Assembly (NCBI RefSeq): GCF_900087015.1
Contig: NZ_FLKP01000002.1
Coordinates: forward strand, 1,302,001-1,366,000
Source: Christensenella timonensis
GTDB taxonomy: Bacteria > Bacillota > Clostridia > Christensenellales > Christensenellaceae
Length of the DNA stretch: 64,000 nt
Direction: 5' to 3'
Positions within the stretch are counted from its first letter, which is position 1. Every line of letters begins with the position of its first letter. The position numbers were made by a program, and so were the translations under genes. Of this stretch, positions 24,854 through 32,834 are shown in pieces. Below the pieces are notes generated by a model, which ran no database searches, was not told the origin of the DNA, and saw only the letters and a list, made by a program, of their open reading frames with translations.

Positions 24854-24867
24854 ATTGGGGAGAAAAT

Positions 24868-25860
24868 ATGGCAAAATACGAATTTGGAAAATATCGTCTG
24901 GATACGGAGAAGCCGGACGCGACGGCCATTGCCGCAATATTGGCGGATGGGTCAACTGACGATATATTATTTGCAGCAGCGAACGCAGTGAAAGCAAGGG
25001 AGTATGGAAACCTTGTTTTTGTACGCGGGATCATTGAGTTTTCAAACTATTGCAGGTGCAGCTGCGCGTATTGCGGCCTTAATGCCGGTATGAAAATGAC
25101 GCGTTACCGGATGACGCCGGACGAACTGGTGGAGGCGGCGGTGGAAACGGCCAGGGTATACCGCACGGTCATCCTGCAAAGCGGCGAGGACCTTTATTAC
25201 ACGGCGGATATGCTGGCGGATATCGTGGCGCGTATCAAAGCGCGCGCGAATTGTGCGGTGACGCTTTCCATCGGGGAACGGTCGCTGGAAGAATATAAGA
25301 AAATCCGTGAAGCGGGAGGAGACCGTTTTTTGTTGAAGCATGAAACGGCGGATGCGGCCCTTTACCAGTCGCTGCACGGCGTGCTGCTTGATAGCAGGCT
25401 GCAGGCGCAGCGCATGTTAAAGGCGCTGGGGTTTGAACTGGGGGGCGGCTTTATGGTAGGGCTTCCGGGGCAAACGGACATGACGCTGGCAAACGACCTG
25501 TTGACGCTCAGGAGGGAAGGGGTGGTGATGGCCGGGATCGGGCCGTTTATCGCCCATCCGGACACCTCGATCGGGCAGGCGGCGGATGGGGACGCACACA
25601 AGACGCTCAAAGTGCTGGCGCTGGCGCGGCTTTTACTGCCGCGGTGCCATTTGCCGTCGACGACGGCGCTCAATGTAAAAGGCGGGATGAAGGATGCGCT
25701 TTTGTGCGGTGCGAACGTCATCATGCAAAAGGCGACGCCTTATGAATACAGGAAGCTTTATGATATCTATCCGGGCAGGGACGCAAAGGACGTGCCGCTT
25801 AAGGAGCAGTTTGAGGAACTTGAGCAAAGGCTTGCGGGGCTTGGGCTCCGCGCGGAATGA
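24868..25860 (+). CDS. hydE: [FeFe]-hydrogenase maturase HydE, radical SAM
   Basis: Radical SAM enzyme of H-cluster assembly, acting with HydG to build the diiron subcluster. The SAM-cluster motif is C62-x3-C66-x2-C69 (CRCSCAYCGL). EFSNYC ahead of it, LQSGED, SIGERS, LLKHETAD and GGGFMVGLPGQT are all typical of HydE. Start ATG 24868 has GGGGAGA upstream. hydG follows after 12 bases. Length is 330 residues, slightly shorter than the structurally characterised homologues of about 350. Confidence 0.95.
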   Translation: MAKYEFGKYRLDTEKPDATAIAAILADGSTDDILFAAANAVKAREYGNLVFVRGIIEFSNYCRCSCAYCGLNAGMKMTRYRMTPDELVEAAVETARVYRTVILQSGEDLYYTADMLADIVARIKARANCAVTLSIGERSLEEYKKIREAGGDRFLLKHETADAALYQSLHGVLLDSRLQAQRMLKALGFELGGGFMVGLPGQTDMTLANDLLTLRREGVVMAGIGPFIAHPDTSIGQAADGDAHKTLKVLALARLLLPRCHLPSTTALNVKGGMKDALLCGANVIMQKATPYEYRKLYDIYPGRDAKDVPLKEQFEELEQRLAGLGLRAE

Positions 25861-25872
25861 GGGGAGAGTAAA

Positions 25873-27279
25873 ATGGCTTACGACAGAAAAGGTATGACGG
25901 CAGCGGAGTTTATGGATCAGGGAGAGATCGAGCGCACGCTTGCCGCAGCGAAAGAAAAGGCACAGGACAAAGGGGAAGTTGCACGTATCATTGCAAAGGC
26001 GCGGGAATTCAAGGGACTGACACACGAGGAAGCGTCCGTTTTGAGCTTTGTTACGGACAAAGAGCTGTTAGAGGAGATGTTTGCCGTTGCAATGGAGATC
26101 AAAAAGCACATCTACGGCAACCGTATCGTGATGTTTGCGCCGCTTTATTTGTCGGATTACTGCGTGAATGAATGCCGGTATTGCGGATATCACCATTCGT
26201 CCTGCATGGAGCGTAAAAAGCTGACGCAGGAAGAAATCGTACAGGAAGTAAAAGCGCTGGAAAAGATGGGTCACAAACGGCTGGCCCTGGAAACGGGCGA
26301 GGACCCGGTCAACAATACGATGGAATATTTGCTGGAAAGCATCAAGACCATTTATTCCATCCATTTTGATAACGGCGCCATCCGCCGTGTGAACGTCAAC
26401 ATCGCGGCAACGACGGTGGAAAACTATAAAAAGCTTAAGGACGCGGGCATCGGCACGTATATCCTGTTCCAGGAAACGTACCACAAACCGACGTACGAAT
26501 ACCAGCATCCCAAGGGGCCGAAGAGCAACTATGAATACCATACGACGGCGCACGACCGCGCGATGGAGGCAGGGATCGACGACGTGGGGCTGGGCGTTTT
26601 ATACGGGCTTTACGACTGGCACTACGACCTTGTGGGACAGATCATGCATGCGGAGCACCTAGAAGCGGTATTCGGCGTAGGGCCGCACACGCTGTCCATG
26701 CTGCGTATCCGCGATGCGGGCGATGTGAAGAAAACGGACTATGAGCACGCGGTCAGCGACGATGATTTTAAGAAGATCGTGGCCATCCTGCGCATGACCG
26801 TGCCGTATACTGGCATGATCCTTTCCACACGCGAGGGTGGAAAGTTCAGGGACAGCGTGATTAAGCTGGGGATTTCGCAGGTGAGCGCAGGCAGTGCGAC
26901 GGGTGTAGGCGGCTACACAATGGGAACGCAGCAGCCGCAGTTTGAGATCGAAGACCACCGCAGCCCCATTGAAATGACAAAGGAGCTGATCCGCGACGGT
27001 TATATCCCCAGCTTCTGCACGGCATGCTACCGCCAGGGCAGGACGGGCGACCGCTTTATGCGCCTTGCAAAGACCGGGCAGATCAGCAATATCTGCCAGC
27101 CGAACGCGCTCATTACGCTGAAGGAATACGCGACGGATTATGGCGACGAGGAGTTCAAGCAGATGGCAAACGAGTTGATCGAGCAGCAGCTCAAGCAGAT
27201 ACCAAACGATACGGTGCGTGAAAAGGCGCGTGAGTATATCGCAAAGATCGAAGCAGGCGAACGCGATTTTCGATTCTAA
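25873..27279 (+). CDS. hydG: [FeFe]-hydrogenase maturase HydG, radical SAM tyrosine lyase
   Basis: Splits tyrosine to p-cresol and dehydroglycine and from this makes the CO and CN ligands of the H-cluster. The N-terminal SAM cluster uses C97, C101 and C104 (CVNECRYCGY). The C-terminal auxiliary cluster uses C382, C385 and C408 (CTAC ... ICQPN), which distinguishes HydG from ThiH. Length of 468 residues is normal. GGGGAG lies upstream of ATG. Middle gene of hydE-hydG-hydF. Confidence 0.97.
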   Translation: MAYDRKGMTAAEFMDQGEIERTLAAAKEKAQDKGEVARIIAKAREFKGLTHEEASVLSFVTDKELLEEMFAVAMEIKKHIYGNRIVMFAPLYLSDYCVNECRYCGYHHSSCMERKKLTQEEIVQEVKALEKMGHKRLALETGEDPVNNTMEYLLESIKTIYSIHFDNGAIRRVNVNIAATTVENYKKLKDAGIGTYILFQETYHKPTYEYQHPKGPKSNYEYHTTAHDRAMEAGIDDVGLGVLYGLYDWHYDLVGQIMHAEHLEAVFGVGPHTLSMLRIRDAGDVKKTDYEHAVSDDDFKKIVAILRMTVPYTGMILSTREGGKFRDSVIKLGISQVSAGSATGVGGYTMGTQQPQFEIEDHRSPIEMTKELIRDGYIPSFCTACYRQGRTGDRFMRLAKTGQISNICQPNALITLKEYATDYGDEEFKQMANELIEQQLKQIPNDTVREKAREYIAKIEAGERDFRF

Positions 27280-27289
27280 GGAGAAAAAG

Positions 27290-28468
27290 ATGTCTGGATT
27301 CAATGAAACGCCGCGCGCCAACCGGCTGCATATCGCGTTTTTCGGCAAGACGAACGCGGGAAAATCAAGCGTGATCAACGCGATCACCGGGCAGGATATC
27401 GCCTTGGTATCGAACGTCGCTGGTACGACGACAGACCCGGTCTACAAGGCGATGGAGCTTTTGCCTGTGGGGCCTGTCGTGTTCATTGACACGGCGGGGC
27501 TTGACGACCGGACAGAGCTGGGGCGGGCGCGCATCAAAAAAACGGATGAAGTGACCGATAAAACGGATGTCGCAGTATTTGTGATCCGCTGCGGGGACAC
27601 AGACCTTGGCGTAGAACGCGAATATATGCGGAAGCTGGAAGAAAAAAAGACCCCGGTACTTGTGGCTTACAATATGTTTGAAGAAAACGGGGCGCAGGCA
27701 GCGGCGCCGGTCGGCGAAAAGTCGGTCGTTGTCAATGCAAAGACGGGCGAAGGGATCGACCGATTGAAACAGCTGATCATCGACAATGCACAGGAATCGG
27801 AGCAGCCGACGATCACCGGGGACTTGGCAGGCGAAGGGGACGTGGTCATATTGGTCATGCCGCAGGATATCCAGGCGCCCAAAGGCAGGCTGATTTTACC
27901 GCAGGTGCAGGTTACGCGGGATTTGCTGGACAACGGATGCAGGGTGGTTTCGATCAAGACGGAGGATCTTGAATCCATGTTGGGAGAGCTTAAACATCCG
28001 CCCAAGCTGGTGATCACGGATTCGCAGGTGTTCGGATATGTAAACGAACATTTGGACAAGGAGATCCCGCTGACTTCCTTTTCCATGCTGATGGCAAAAA
28101 GCAAGGGGGATATCGGGGAATTTGTCAAAGGAGCGCGGGCGATCGCACGTTTAAAGCCAGGCGACCGTGTGTTGATCGCGGAGTCGTGTACGCACCATGC
28201 CCAGAAAGGTGATATCGCACGTGAGAAGCTGCCAAAATGGCTCAATGATTATGCAGGCGGAGGGCTGGTGATCGAAAACACGGCCGGGCATGGCTTTTTG
28301 GATGATCTCTCCAAATATAAGCTGGTCGTCCACTGCGGCGGATGTATGGTCAACCGCAAAAATATGCTCTCCAGGATCGAGCAGGCAAAAAAAGCAGGAG
28401 TCCCGATTACAAATTTTGGCGTGGCTATCGCTTTTTTAAATTCGATGCTGGATCGCGTGATTTGGTAA
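27290..28468 (+). CDS. hydF: [FeFe]-hydrogenase maturation GTPase HydF
   Basis: Scaffold on which the diiron cluster is completed and handed to apo-HydA. An N-terminal GTPase domain has the P-loop GKTNAGKSS (19-27) and DTAGLDD. The C-terminal cluster domain carries C300-x-H302 and H348-C349-x2-C352, the expected [4Fe-4S] ligands. ATG 27290 has AAGGAG directly upstream, ten bases after the hydG stop. No hydrogenase structural gene (hydA) is in the window, so it must lie elsewhere if the system works. Confidence 0.96.
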   Translation: MSGFNETPRANRLHIAFFGKTNAGKSSVINAITGQDIALVSNVAGTTTDPVYKAMELLPVGPVVFIDTAGLDDRTELGRARIKKTDEVTDKTDVAVFVIRCGDTDLGVEREYMRKLEEKKTPVLVAYNMFEENGAQAAAPVGEKSVVVNAKTGEGIDRLKQLIIDNAQESEQPTITGDLAGEGDVVILVMPQDIQAPKGRLILPQVQVTRDLLDNGCRVVSIKTEDLESMLGELKHPPKLVITDSQVFGYVNEHLDKEIPLTSFSMLMAKSKGDIGEFVKGARAIARLKPGDRVLIAESCTHHAQKGDIAREKLPKWLNDYAGGGLVIENTAGHGFLDDLSKYKLVVHCGGCMVNRKNMLSRIEQAKKAGVPITNFGVAIAFLNSMLDRVIW

Positions 28469-28496
28469 ACAAATGTTTAAAATTGTGGGCGTACGG

Positions 28497-28525
28497 TTTA
28501 CAAATGTTATGGAATGCCTTATAAT
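28497..28525 (+). promoter_or_regulatory. promoter of the cyclophilin gene
   Basis: TTTACA at 28497-28502 and TATAAT at 28520-28525, spacer 17 bp, just after hydF. Confidence 0.75.
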
Positions 28526-28581
28526 GAATGGCATAAATCGGGTGCGCCTACTTGCGCCCGGAAACCGGGAGGCATAAGAAA

Positions 28582-29058
28582 ATGGTTCTTATGAAGATCA
28601 AAGGCGGCGGGACGATTAAAATCAAACTCGACGAGAATGCTGCCCCGAAAACAGTAGAAAATTTCAAGAAACTCGTGTCAGAGGGCTTCTATGACGGACT
28701 TACGTTCCACCGGGTCATCAAAGGATTCATGATACAGGGCGGCTGCCCAAACGGAACGGGAACAGGCGGCCCCGGATATTCGATCGAAGGCGAATTCGCC
28801 TCCAATGGAGTCGAAAATCCTTTGAAGCACAAGCGTGGCGTGATCTCTATGGCGCGCAGCATGGATCCGAATTCGGCGGGATCACAGTTTTTTATCATGC
28901 ATGCTGACGCACCCCACCTGGACGGTCAATATGCGGCGTTTGGCAAGGTGACGGAAGGCATGGACATCGTAGATGAGATCGCTTCCATGAAAACGGATTT
29001 TTCCGATAAACCCCTTGCCGATATCGTGATCGAAAAAGTGACTCTGGAAGAAGAATAA
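28582..29058 (+). CDS. peptidyl-prolyl cis-trans isomerase, cyclophilin type
   Basis: Cytoplasmic protein-folding catalyst: no signal peptide. The catalytic FHRVIKGFMIQGG, the SMARSMDPNSAGSQFFI stretch (Arg and Gln-Phe-Phe core) and LDGQYAAFGKV are typical. At 158 residues it is a minimal single-domain cyclophilin. ATG 28582 has GGGAGG nine bases upstream. It is flanked by its own promoter and a strong terminator, so it is monocistronic. Confidence 0.95.
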   Translation: MVLMKIKGGGTIKIKLDENAAPKTVENFKKLVSEGFYDGLTFHRVIKGFMIQGGCPNGTGTGGPGYSIEGEFASNGVENPLKHKRGVISMARSMDPNSAGSQFFIMHADAPHLDGQYAAFGKVTEGMDIVDEIASMKTDFSDKPLADIVIEKVTLEEE

Positions 29059-29077
29059 GACGACGATATGACACATT

Positions 29078-29108
29078 AAAAGAACCGTCCTAAGGACGGT
29101 TCTTTTTT
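29078..29108 (+). terminator. terminator after the cyclophilin gene
   Basis: AAAAGAACCGTCC pairs with GGACGGTTCTTTT around a three-base loop, followed by T residues. Confidence 0.9.
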
Positions 29109-29228
29109 ATTTTGTAAATACATGGAAAAGCGCGTTCAGAGTGAAAAACAAGACCAGACAAGTCATATTAAAAAGTGGGGGACGAACGTCAAAAAGCATG
29201 CTAAATATTAAAATAAAATCAATAAAAC

Positions 29229-29257
29229 TTTACAAATATTACACTTTGTGGTAAAAT
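29229..29257 (+). promoter_or_regulatory. promoter of the glucosaminidase-like gene
   Basis: TTTACA at 29229-29234 and TAAAAT at 29252-29257, spacer 17 bp. The AT-rich stretch 29109-29228 ahead of it shows nothing else I can support. The leader after it (about 29262-29290) forms a GC-rich hairpin, CGTTGGCC with GGCCGGCG, including two G-T pairs. Confidence 0.65.
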
Positions 29258-29320
29258 CAGACGCGTTGGCCTGCTTTCGGGGCCGGCGGACAGAAATTTG
29301 AATATAGAAAGACTGGTGAT

Positions 29321-30136
29321 TTGTTGAGTACCACAAAATGGATGAAGAATGGATTGATCCTTTTGGGAACATTCTTCTTGATCACGATTCTAATGCTGGG
29401 CATGGCCACTCCGGCCTATGCGGAAGAACTGCCGGAAGCGGCAGGGACGGCAACGGAAGAAGAGCATGTGGAAGGACAAACAATTGAAACGCGGCAAAGC
29501 ATGACAATCATGAAGACGGAAGTGAAAGATATCCCGGCAGAAAACGGCGAGACGGTGACGGTCCTGGCATCGGGAGCGGAGATCGGCGTATATATGACGG
29601 ATGTGAACGACAGCTGGGACGCGATCCTGCTCGATGGGGAGATCAGGTACATTCCCGCAGCAAACGCAGCCCTGACAGCTTCTGCCTATGAGTATGAATA
29701 TGGATCGAACCTGACGAGGCTGACGGCGTACAGCCCGGAACAGCTGGAGCAATTGCTGGACGGGACAGAGCTATCCGGACTGGGAACAACGTTTGCGGAG
29801 ATGGAAAGTAAATATGGCGTGAACGCGCTGTTCCTGATCAGTATCACAAAGCAGGAAAGCGGAAGCGGATCGAGCTCGCTCGCCCGCAGGCAAAACAACC
29901 TGGGCGGTTTGAAAAACGGACGCGGGGGATATATGGCCTTTGACACCAAGGCGGACTGCGTAGACTATATGGCGCAGCTGCTGGGGTCGAAATATCTGAC
30001 GGAAGGCGGAAGGCTGTATTCCGGGACATCGGTAAAAGATGTTGCACGCCGGTACTGCGAGCAGTCCTCATCCTGGACGGCAGCAATCGAAAACCTGATG
30101 AAGGAAGGCTACAATAAGATTATCAAAACAGCATAA
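29321..30136 (+). CDS. secreted glucosaminidase-domain protein
   Basis: Probable peptidoglycan hydrolase. An N-terminal hydrophobic segment ending ATPAYAEE predicts secretion with cleavage near the Ala-Tyr-Ala site. Residues about 50-125 may form a small SH3-like beta domain. The C-terminal 140 residues match the glucosaminidase family: ELSGLGTTFAEMESKYGVNALFLISITKQESG is the helix bearing the catalytic Glu (E in KQES), and NNLGG follows. The start is uncertain: TTG codons at 29321 and 29324 sit near a weak GGTG site, and an ATG at 29342 has none. Flanked by its own promoter and terminator. Confidence 0.8.
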   Translation: MLSTTKWMKNGLILLGTFFLITILMLGMATPAYAEELPEAAGTATEEEHVEGQTIETRQSMTIMKTEVKDIPAENGETVTVLASGAEIGVYMTDVNDSWDAILLDGEIRYIPAANAALTASAYEYEYGSNLTRLTAYSPEQLEQLLDGTELSGLGTTFAEMESKYGVNALFLISITKQESGSGSSSLARRQNNLGGLKNGRGGYMAFDTKADCVDYMAQLLGSKYLTEGGRLYSGTSVKDVARRYCEQSSSWTAAIENLMKEGYNKIIKTA

Positions 30137-30147
30137 TGATAGGATGG

Positions 30148-30184
30148 AAAAGCCAGTGGCGCACACTTGCCACTGGCTTTTTTT
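30148..30184 (+). terminator. terminator after the glucosaminidase-like gene
   Basis: AAAAGCCAGTGGC pairs with GCCACTGGCTTTT around an 8-base loop, followed by seven T residues. Confidence 0.9.
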
Positions 30185-30230
30185 GTAGTATCCTGATACA
30201 AAACACATAAAAGGAAAAAAAGGGAAAAAG

Positions 30231-31679
30231 ATGATTCGCAAAATACGGTTTTTGGAGCCGGGGAACCTTCCTTACAGGGTCTCTTTAAAAAATCTGTACA
30301 CCTATGATAAATATATCCGCACGCCGGGCACGGGGCTGATGACGCTGGCTACGATTGCCCGTTCCCTTGTTGCGGATACCTTGATGTACAGCGAATCTAT
30401 TTCCAAAATCAAATGGGCGGACGTCCTTGATGCAGATATTGTATTGATTGGCGTCTTTACGTTCAATGCGAACCGGGGGTATGAGCTTGCACGTTACGTC
30501 AGGCAGAATTCCCATGCGCTTGTCGTACTGGGAGGGCTGCACGCTTCCATGAATTACCCGGAGGCCGTTAAGTACTGCGATTATGTGCTGCTCGGGGAAG
30601 GTGACGAATCCATCCTTGAACTGATCCGTGCGGCAAACGACGGAAAGCCCATGGATTTTCCAGGACTCGCATATTTCAAAGACGGCAAGGCCGTTTGTAC
30701 GGGAAAGCGCGAGCCGCCTGAAAACATCGATACCGTGCCTGACCGCAATATTTTGTACCGCTACCATAAAATGGCATGGCACCTTACCATTTGGCCGCAG
30801 GTGCACGCTTTCCGCGGATGTCCGCACAACTGCAATTATTGTGCGCTCGTGCGCCATTTCGGCAGGCGCGTGCGTACGCGGTCGCCGCAAAGCGTGATAG
30901 AGGATATCAAACAGGCGATCGCTTTCCATGCCCCCAAAGGGCTGCGATGGATCCGGCATGTATTGTGGATCACGGACGACAATTTTTTCGCGGAACGGGA
31001 TTGGGCGATTTCCGTGCTTAACGCGATCATCGACAGTGGGATCAAGTATTATTTTACGATACAGGCACGCTTTGAAGTTGGATTTGACGATGAAATGCTG
31101 GTGCTGCTCCGCAAGGCGGGCGTGATCGAGTTATCCATGGGTATCGAATTTTTGGAAGACGAAGCGTTTGAAACATACCATAAAAAGAGTACGCGGGAAG
31201 ATATCATACGTTCCATCAAAAATATACAGCGCCATGGAATCTCTGTGCGCGGGCTGTTTATTTTTGGAGCGGACAACCATACGCGCGGCGTGGGAAAACG
31301 CCTTGCCGAGTTTGTGATCGAAAACAAAATCAACGGTATGCTCATCCAGTCCATGTGTTTTGTGCCTGGAACCCCTGTGTATGAGCAGGATAAGGAACGC
31401 CTGATCCATGAGGACTGGTCGAAATACAACGGGAATGTGGTGCATTACCCAAAGAAGATCACGCCGTATGAGCTCCAGCAGGAAATCGTTGATGCGTCAA
31501 ACCGTGTGTACACAAAAAGGAGGCTGCTGCATGCCCTGTTCCATGGGTTCTGGATCCATCGTATCCAGTTTTTGGGGGAGTATTTCTGGCAGAAAAGTAT
31601 TTGCCGCGATCTAAAACAGGAGCTGCCTTACTTAAAGGAAGTATCCCGCCGGCAGGAGGAGCCTGCGGAAAGCCATTGA
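30231..31679 (+). CDS. radical SAM protein with B12-binding-like N-terminal domain, substrate unknown
   Basis: 482 residues. Residues about 55-140 look like a Rossmann cobalamin-binding-type domain (DIVLIGVFTFN, VVLGGLHAS, DYVLLGEGDES), but the base-off DxHxxG motif is absent. The radical SAM cluster is C197-x3-C201-x2-C204 (CPHNCNYC). SMGIEFLEDE and GLFIFGAD fit the B12-radical-SAM class. A C-terminal tail of about 100 residues is rich in aromatic and basic residues. Such proteins methylate or rearrange lipids, tetrapyrroles or natural products; nothing nearby names the substrate. It stands alone with its own terminator. Confidence 0.85.
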   Translation: MIRKIRFLEPGNLPYRVSLKNLYTYDKYIRTPGTGLMTLATIARSLVADTLMYSESISKIKWADVLDADIVLIGVFTFNANRGYELARYVRQNSHALVVLGGLHASMNYPEAVKYCDYVLLGEGDESILELIRAANDGKPMDFPGLAYFKDGKAVCTGKREPPENIDTVPDRNILYRYHKMAWHLTIWPQVHAFRGCPHNCNYCALVRHFGRRVRTRSPQSVIEDIKQAIAFHAPKGLRWIRHVLWITDDNFFAERDWAISVLNAIIDSGIKYYFTIQARFEVGFDDEMLVLLRKAGVIELSMGIEFLEDEAFETYHKKSTREDIIRSIKNIQRHGISVRGLFIFGADNHTRGVGKRLAEFVIENKINGMLIQSMCFVPGTPVYEQDKERLIHEDWSKYNGNVVHYPKKITPYELQQEIVDASNRVYTKRRLLHALFHGFWIHRIQFLGEYFWQKSICRDLKQELPYLKEVSRRQEEPAESH

Positions 31680-31712
31680 CGGAAAGACGAGCGCATATGC
31701 TGTAAAATATTG

Positions 31713-31741
31713 GCCGTTGCTTTTAAGAGCAGCGGCTTTTT
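31713..31741 (+). terminator. terminator after the radical SAM gene
   Basis: GCCGTTGCT pairs with AGCAGCGGC around a six-base loop and is followed by five T residues, immediately before the Pho box. Confidence 0.85.
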
Positions 31742-31742
31742 C

Positions 31743-31797
31743 TTTTACATGGATTTTACATAACATGCGTTGTGATTTTACATTGACCCTTTATAAT
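31743..31797 (+). promoter_or_regulatory. Pho box and promoter of the pst operon
   Basis: TTTTACAT occurs exactly at 31743, 31754 and 31776: offsets of 11 and 22 bp, with a degenerate copy (ATGCGTTG) in the missing register at 31765. Direct repeats of TT(A/T/C)ACA with an 11-bp period are the known PhoP-binding pattern in Gram-positive bacteria. TATAAT at 31792-31797 with a poor -35 (TTGTGA, 31770-31775) suggests an activator-dependent promoter. The phoP/phoR pair is at the end of the same cluster. Confidence 0.85.
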
Positions 31798-31850
31798 GCA
31801 AATATGTTGAAACGTTAATCTTTTATAAATTTAACATAAGGAGAACGAAA

Positions 31851-32744
31851 ATGAAAAAACTAATTATGGTAACAGCTTTGGCACTTGCGTCTGTATTGGC
31901 CCTCGTAGGATGCGGCGGGAACCCCGCAGCCCAGCAGCCTTCCCAAGCTGCAAGCGAATCCGCTGCGGCATCCGAGCCGGCAGTGCCGTCGGAATCCGCC
32001 GCAGCGCCGGACGAGGCGGTTTCCGGTAAGGTACAGATGTCCGGTTCCACATCGATGGAAACGATCGCCAATGCTTTAAAAGAAGCGTTCATGGACAAAT
32101 ACCCCGATGTGACAGTGGATGTACAGCTGGGCGGTTCTTCGGTAGGCGTGAAGGATGTGCAGGAAGGCAAATCGGATATCGGCAACGTCTCCAGGGCATT
32201 AAAAGCAGATGAGACAGGGCTGAAGGAAAACAAAATGGCAATCGACGGGATCGCGATCGTGGTCAACCCTGCAAACAAGGTAACGGAAATCAGCAAGGAA
32301 GACCTCGCAAAGGTATATACCGGTGAGATCAACAACTGGAAGGACTTAGGCGGTGACGACCAGCCGATCGTAGTGATCGGCCGTGAAGCATCCTCCGGTA
32401 CGCGCGGCGCGTTCGAGGAGCTGCTCGATGTGGCGGAAAAGTGCAAATATGCGCAGGAATTGAATGAGACAGGCGCAGTTAAGACGGCGGTATCCGCAAC
32501 GCCGGCCGCAATTGGATATGTGTCGCTCGAGGCGCTCGACGATACGGTGACCGCCCTCAATGTCGACGGTGCGCCGGCGACGGAAGAAGCGATCAAAGCA
32601 AACGAATACCCGCTTTCGAGGCCGTTCCTCATGGTGACGGCGGAAGGTGAACTCCGTCCCGAAGTACAGGCATTCCTCGACTTTGTCATGGGAGAAGAGG
32701 GACAGGCGATCGTAGCGGACAATAAGTTGATCACGATTTCATAA
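31851..32744 (+). CDS. pstS: phosphate ABC transporter substrate-binding lipoprotein
   Basis: High-affinity extracellular phosphate receptor. Lipobox LVGC gives lipidated Cys21, followed by a Ser/Ala/Pro/Glu-rich linker. The binding lobe has SGSTSMETIANAL (the usual SGST phosphate loop), GGSSVGVKDVQ and REASSGTRGAFEE, all hallmarks of PstS. Length is 297 residues. AAGGAG lies nine bases before ATG. First gene of pstSCAB-phoU, transcribed from the Pho-box promoter. Confidence 0.96.
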   Translation: MKKLIMVTALALASVLALVGCGGNPAAQQPSQAASESAAASEPAVPSESAAAPDEAVSGKVQMSGSTSMETIANALKEAFMDKYPDVTVDVQLGGSSVGVKDVQEGKSDIGNVSRALKADETGLKENKMAIDGIAIVVNPANKVTEISKEDLAKVYTGEINNWKDLGGDDQPIVVIGREASSGTRGAFEELLDVAEKCKYAQELNETGAVKTAVSATPAAIGYVSLEALDDTVTALNVDGAPATEEAIKANEYPLSRPFLMVTAEGELRPEVQAFLDFVMGEEGQAIVADNKLITIS

Positions 32745-32772
32745 AACTTTTCCTCTTAGGTTTTTACCTGAA

Positions 32773-32797
32773 GGGGCGCCGGGAAACCCAGCGCCTC
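32773..32797 (+). other. hairpin between pstS and pstC
   Basis: GGGCGC and GGG arms pair with CCC and GCGCCTC around a small loop, with only three T residues after. It may act as a weak terminator or 3' stabiliser that raises pstS over the membrane genes. Confidence 0.6.
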
Positions 32798-32834
32798 TTT
32801 AGGCGGTTATAAGCGACCTTATAAGGAGCATCGT

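Noticed and set aside
24711-24867. Known riboswitch (GEMM, ZTP, fluoride, guanidine, SAM) before hydE
   Set aside because: I compared remembered consensus cores and none fits; only the terminator and the direct repeats can be supported.
31743-31783. TTTTACAT repeats considered as a CRISPR or satellite array
   Set aside because: Units are only 8 bases at an 11-bp period, right before a promoter; the Pho box explains them.
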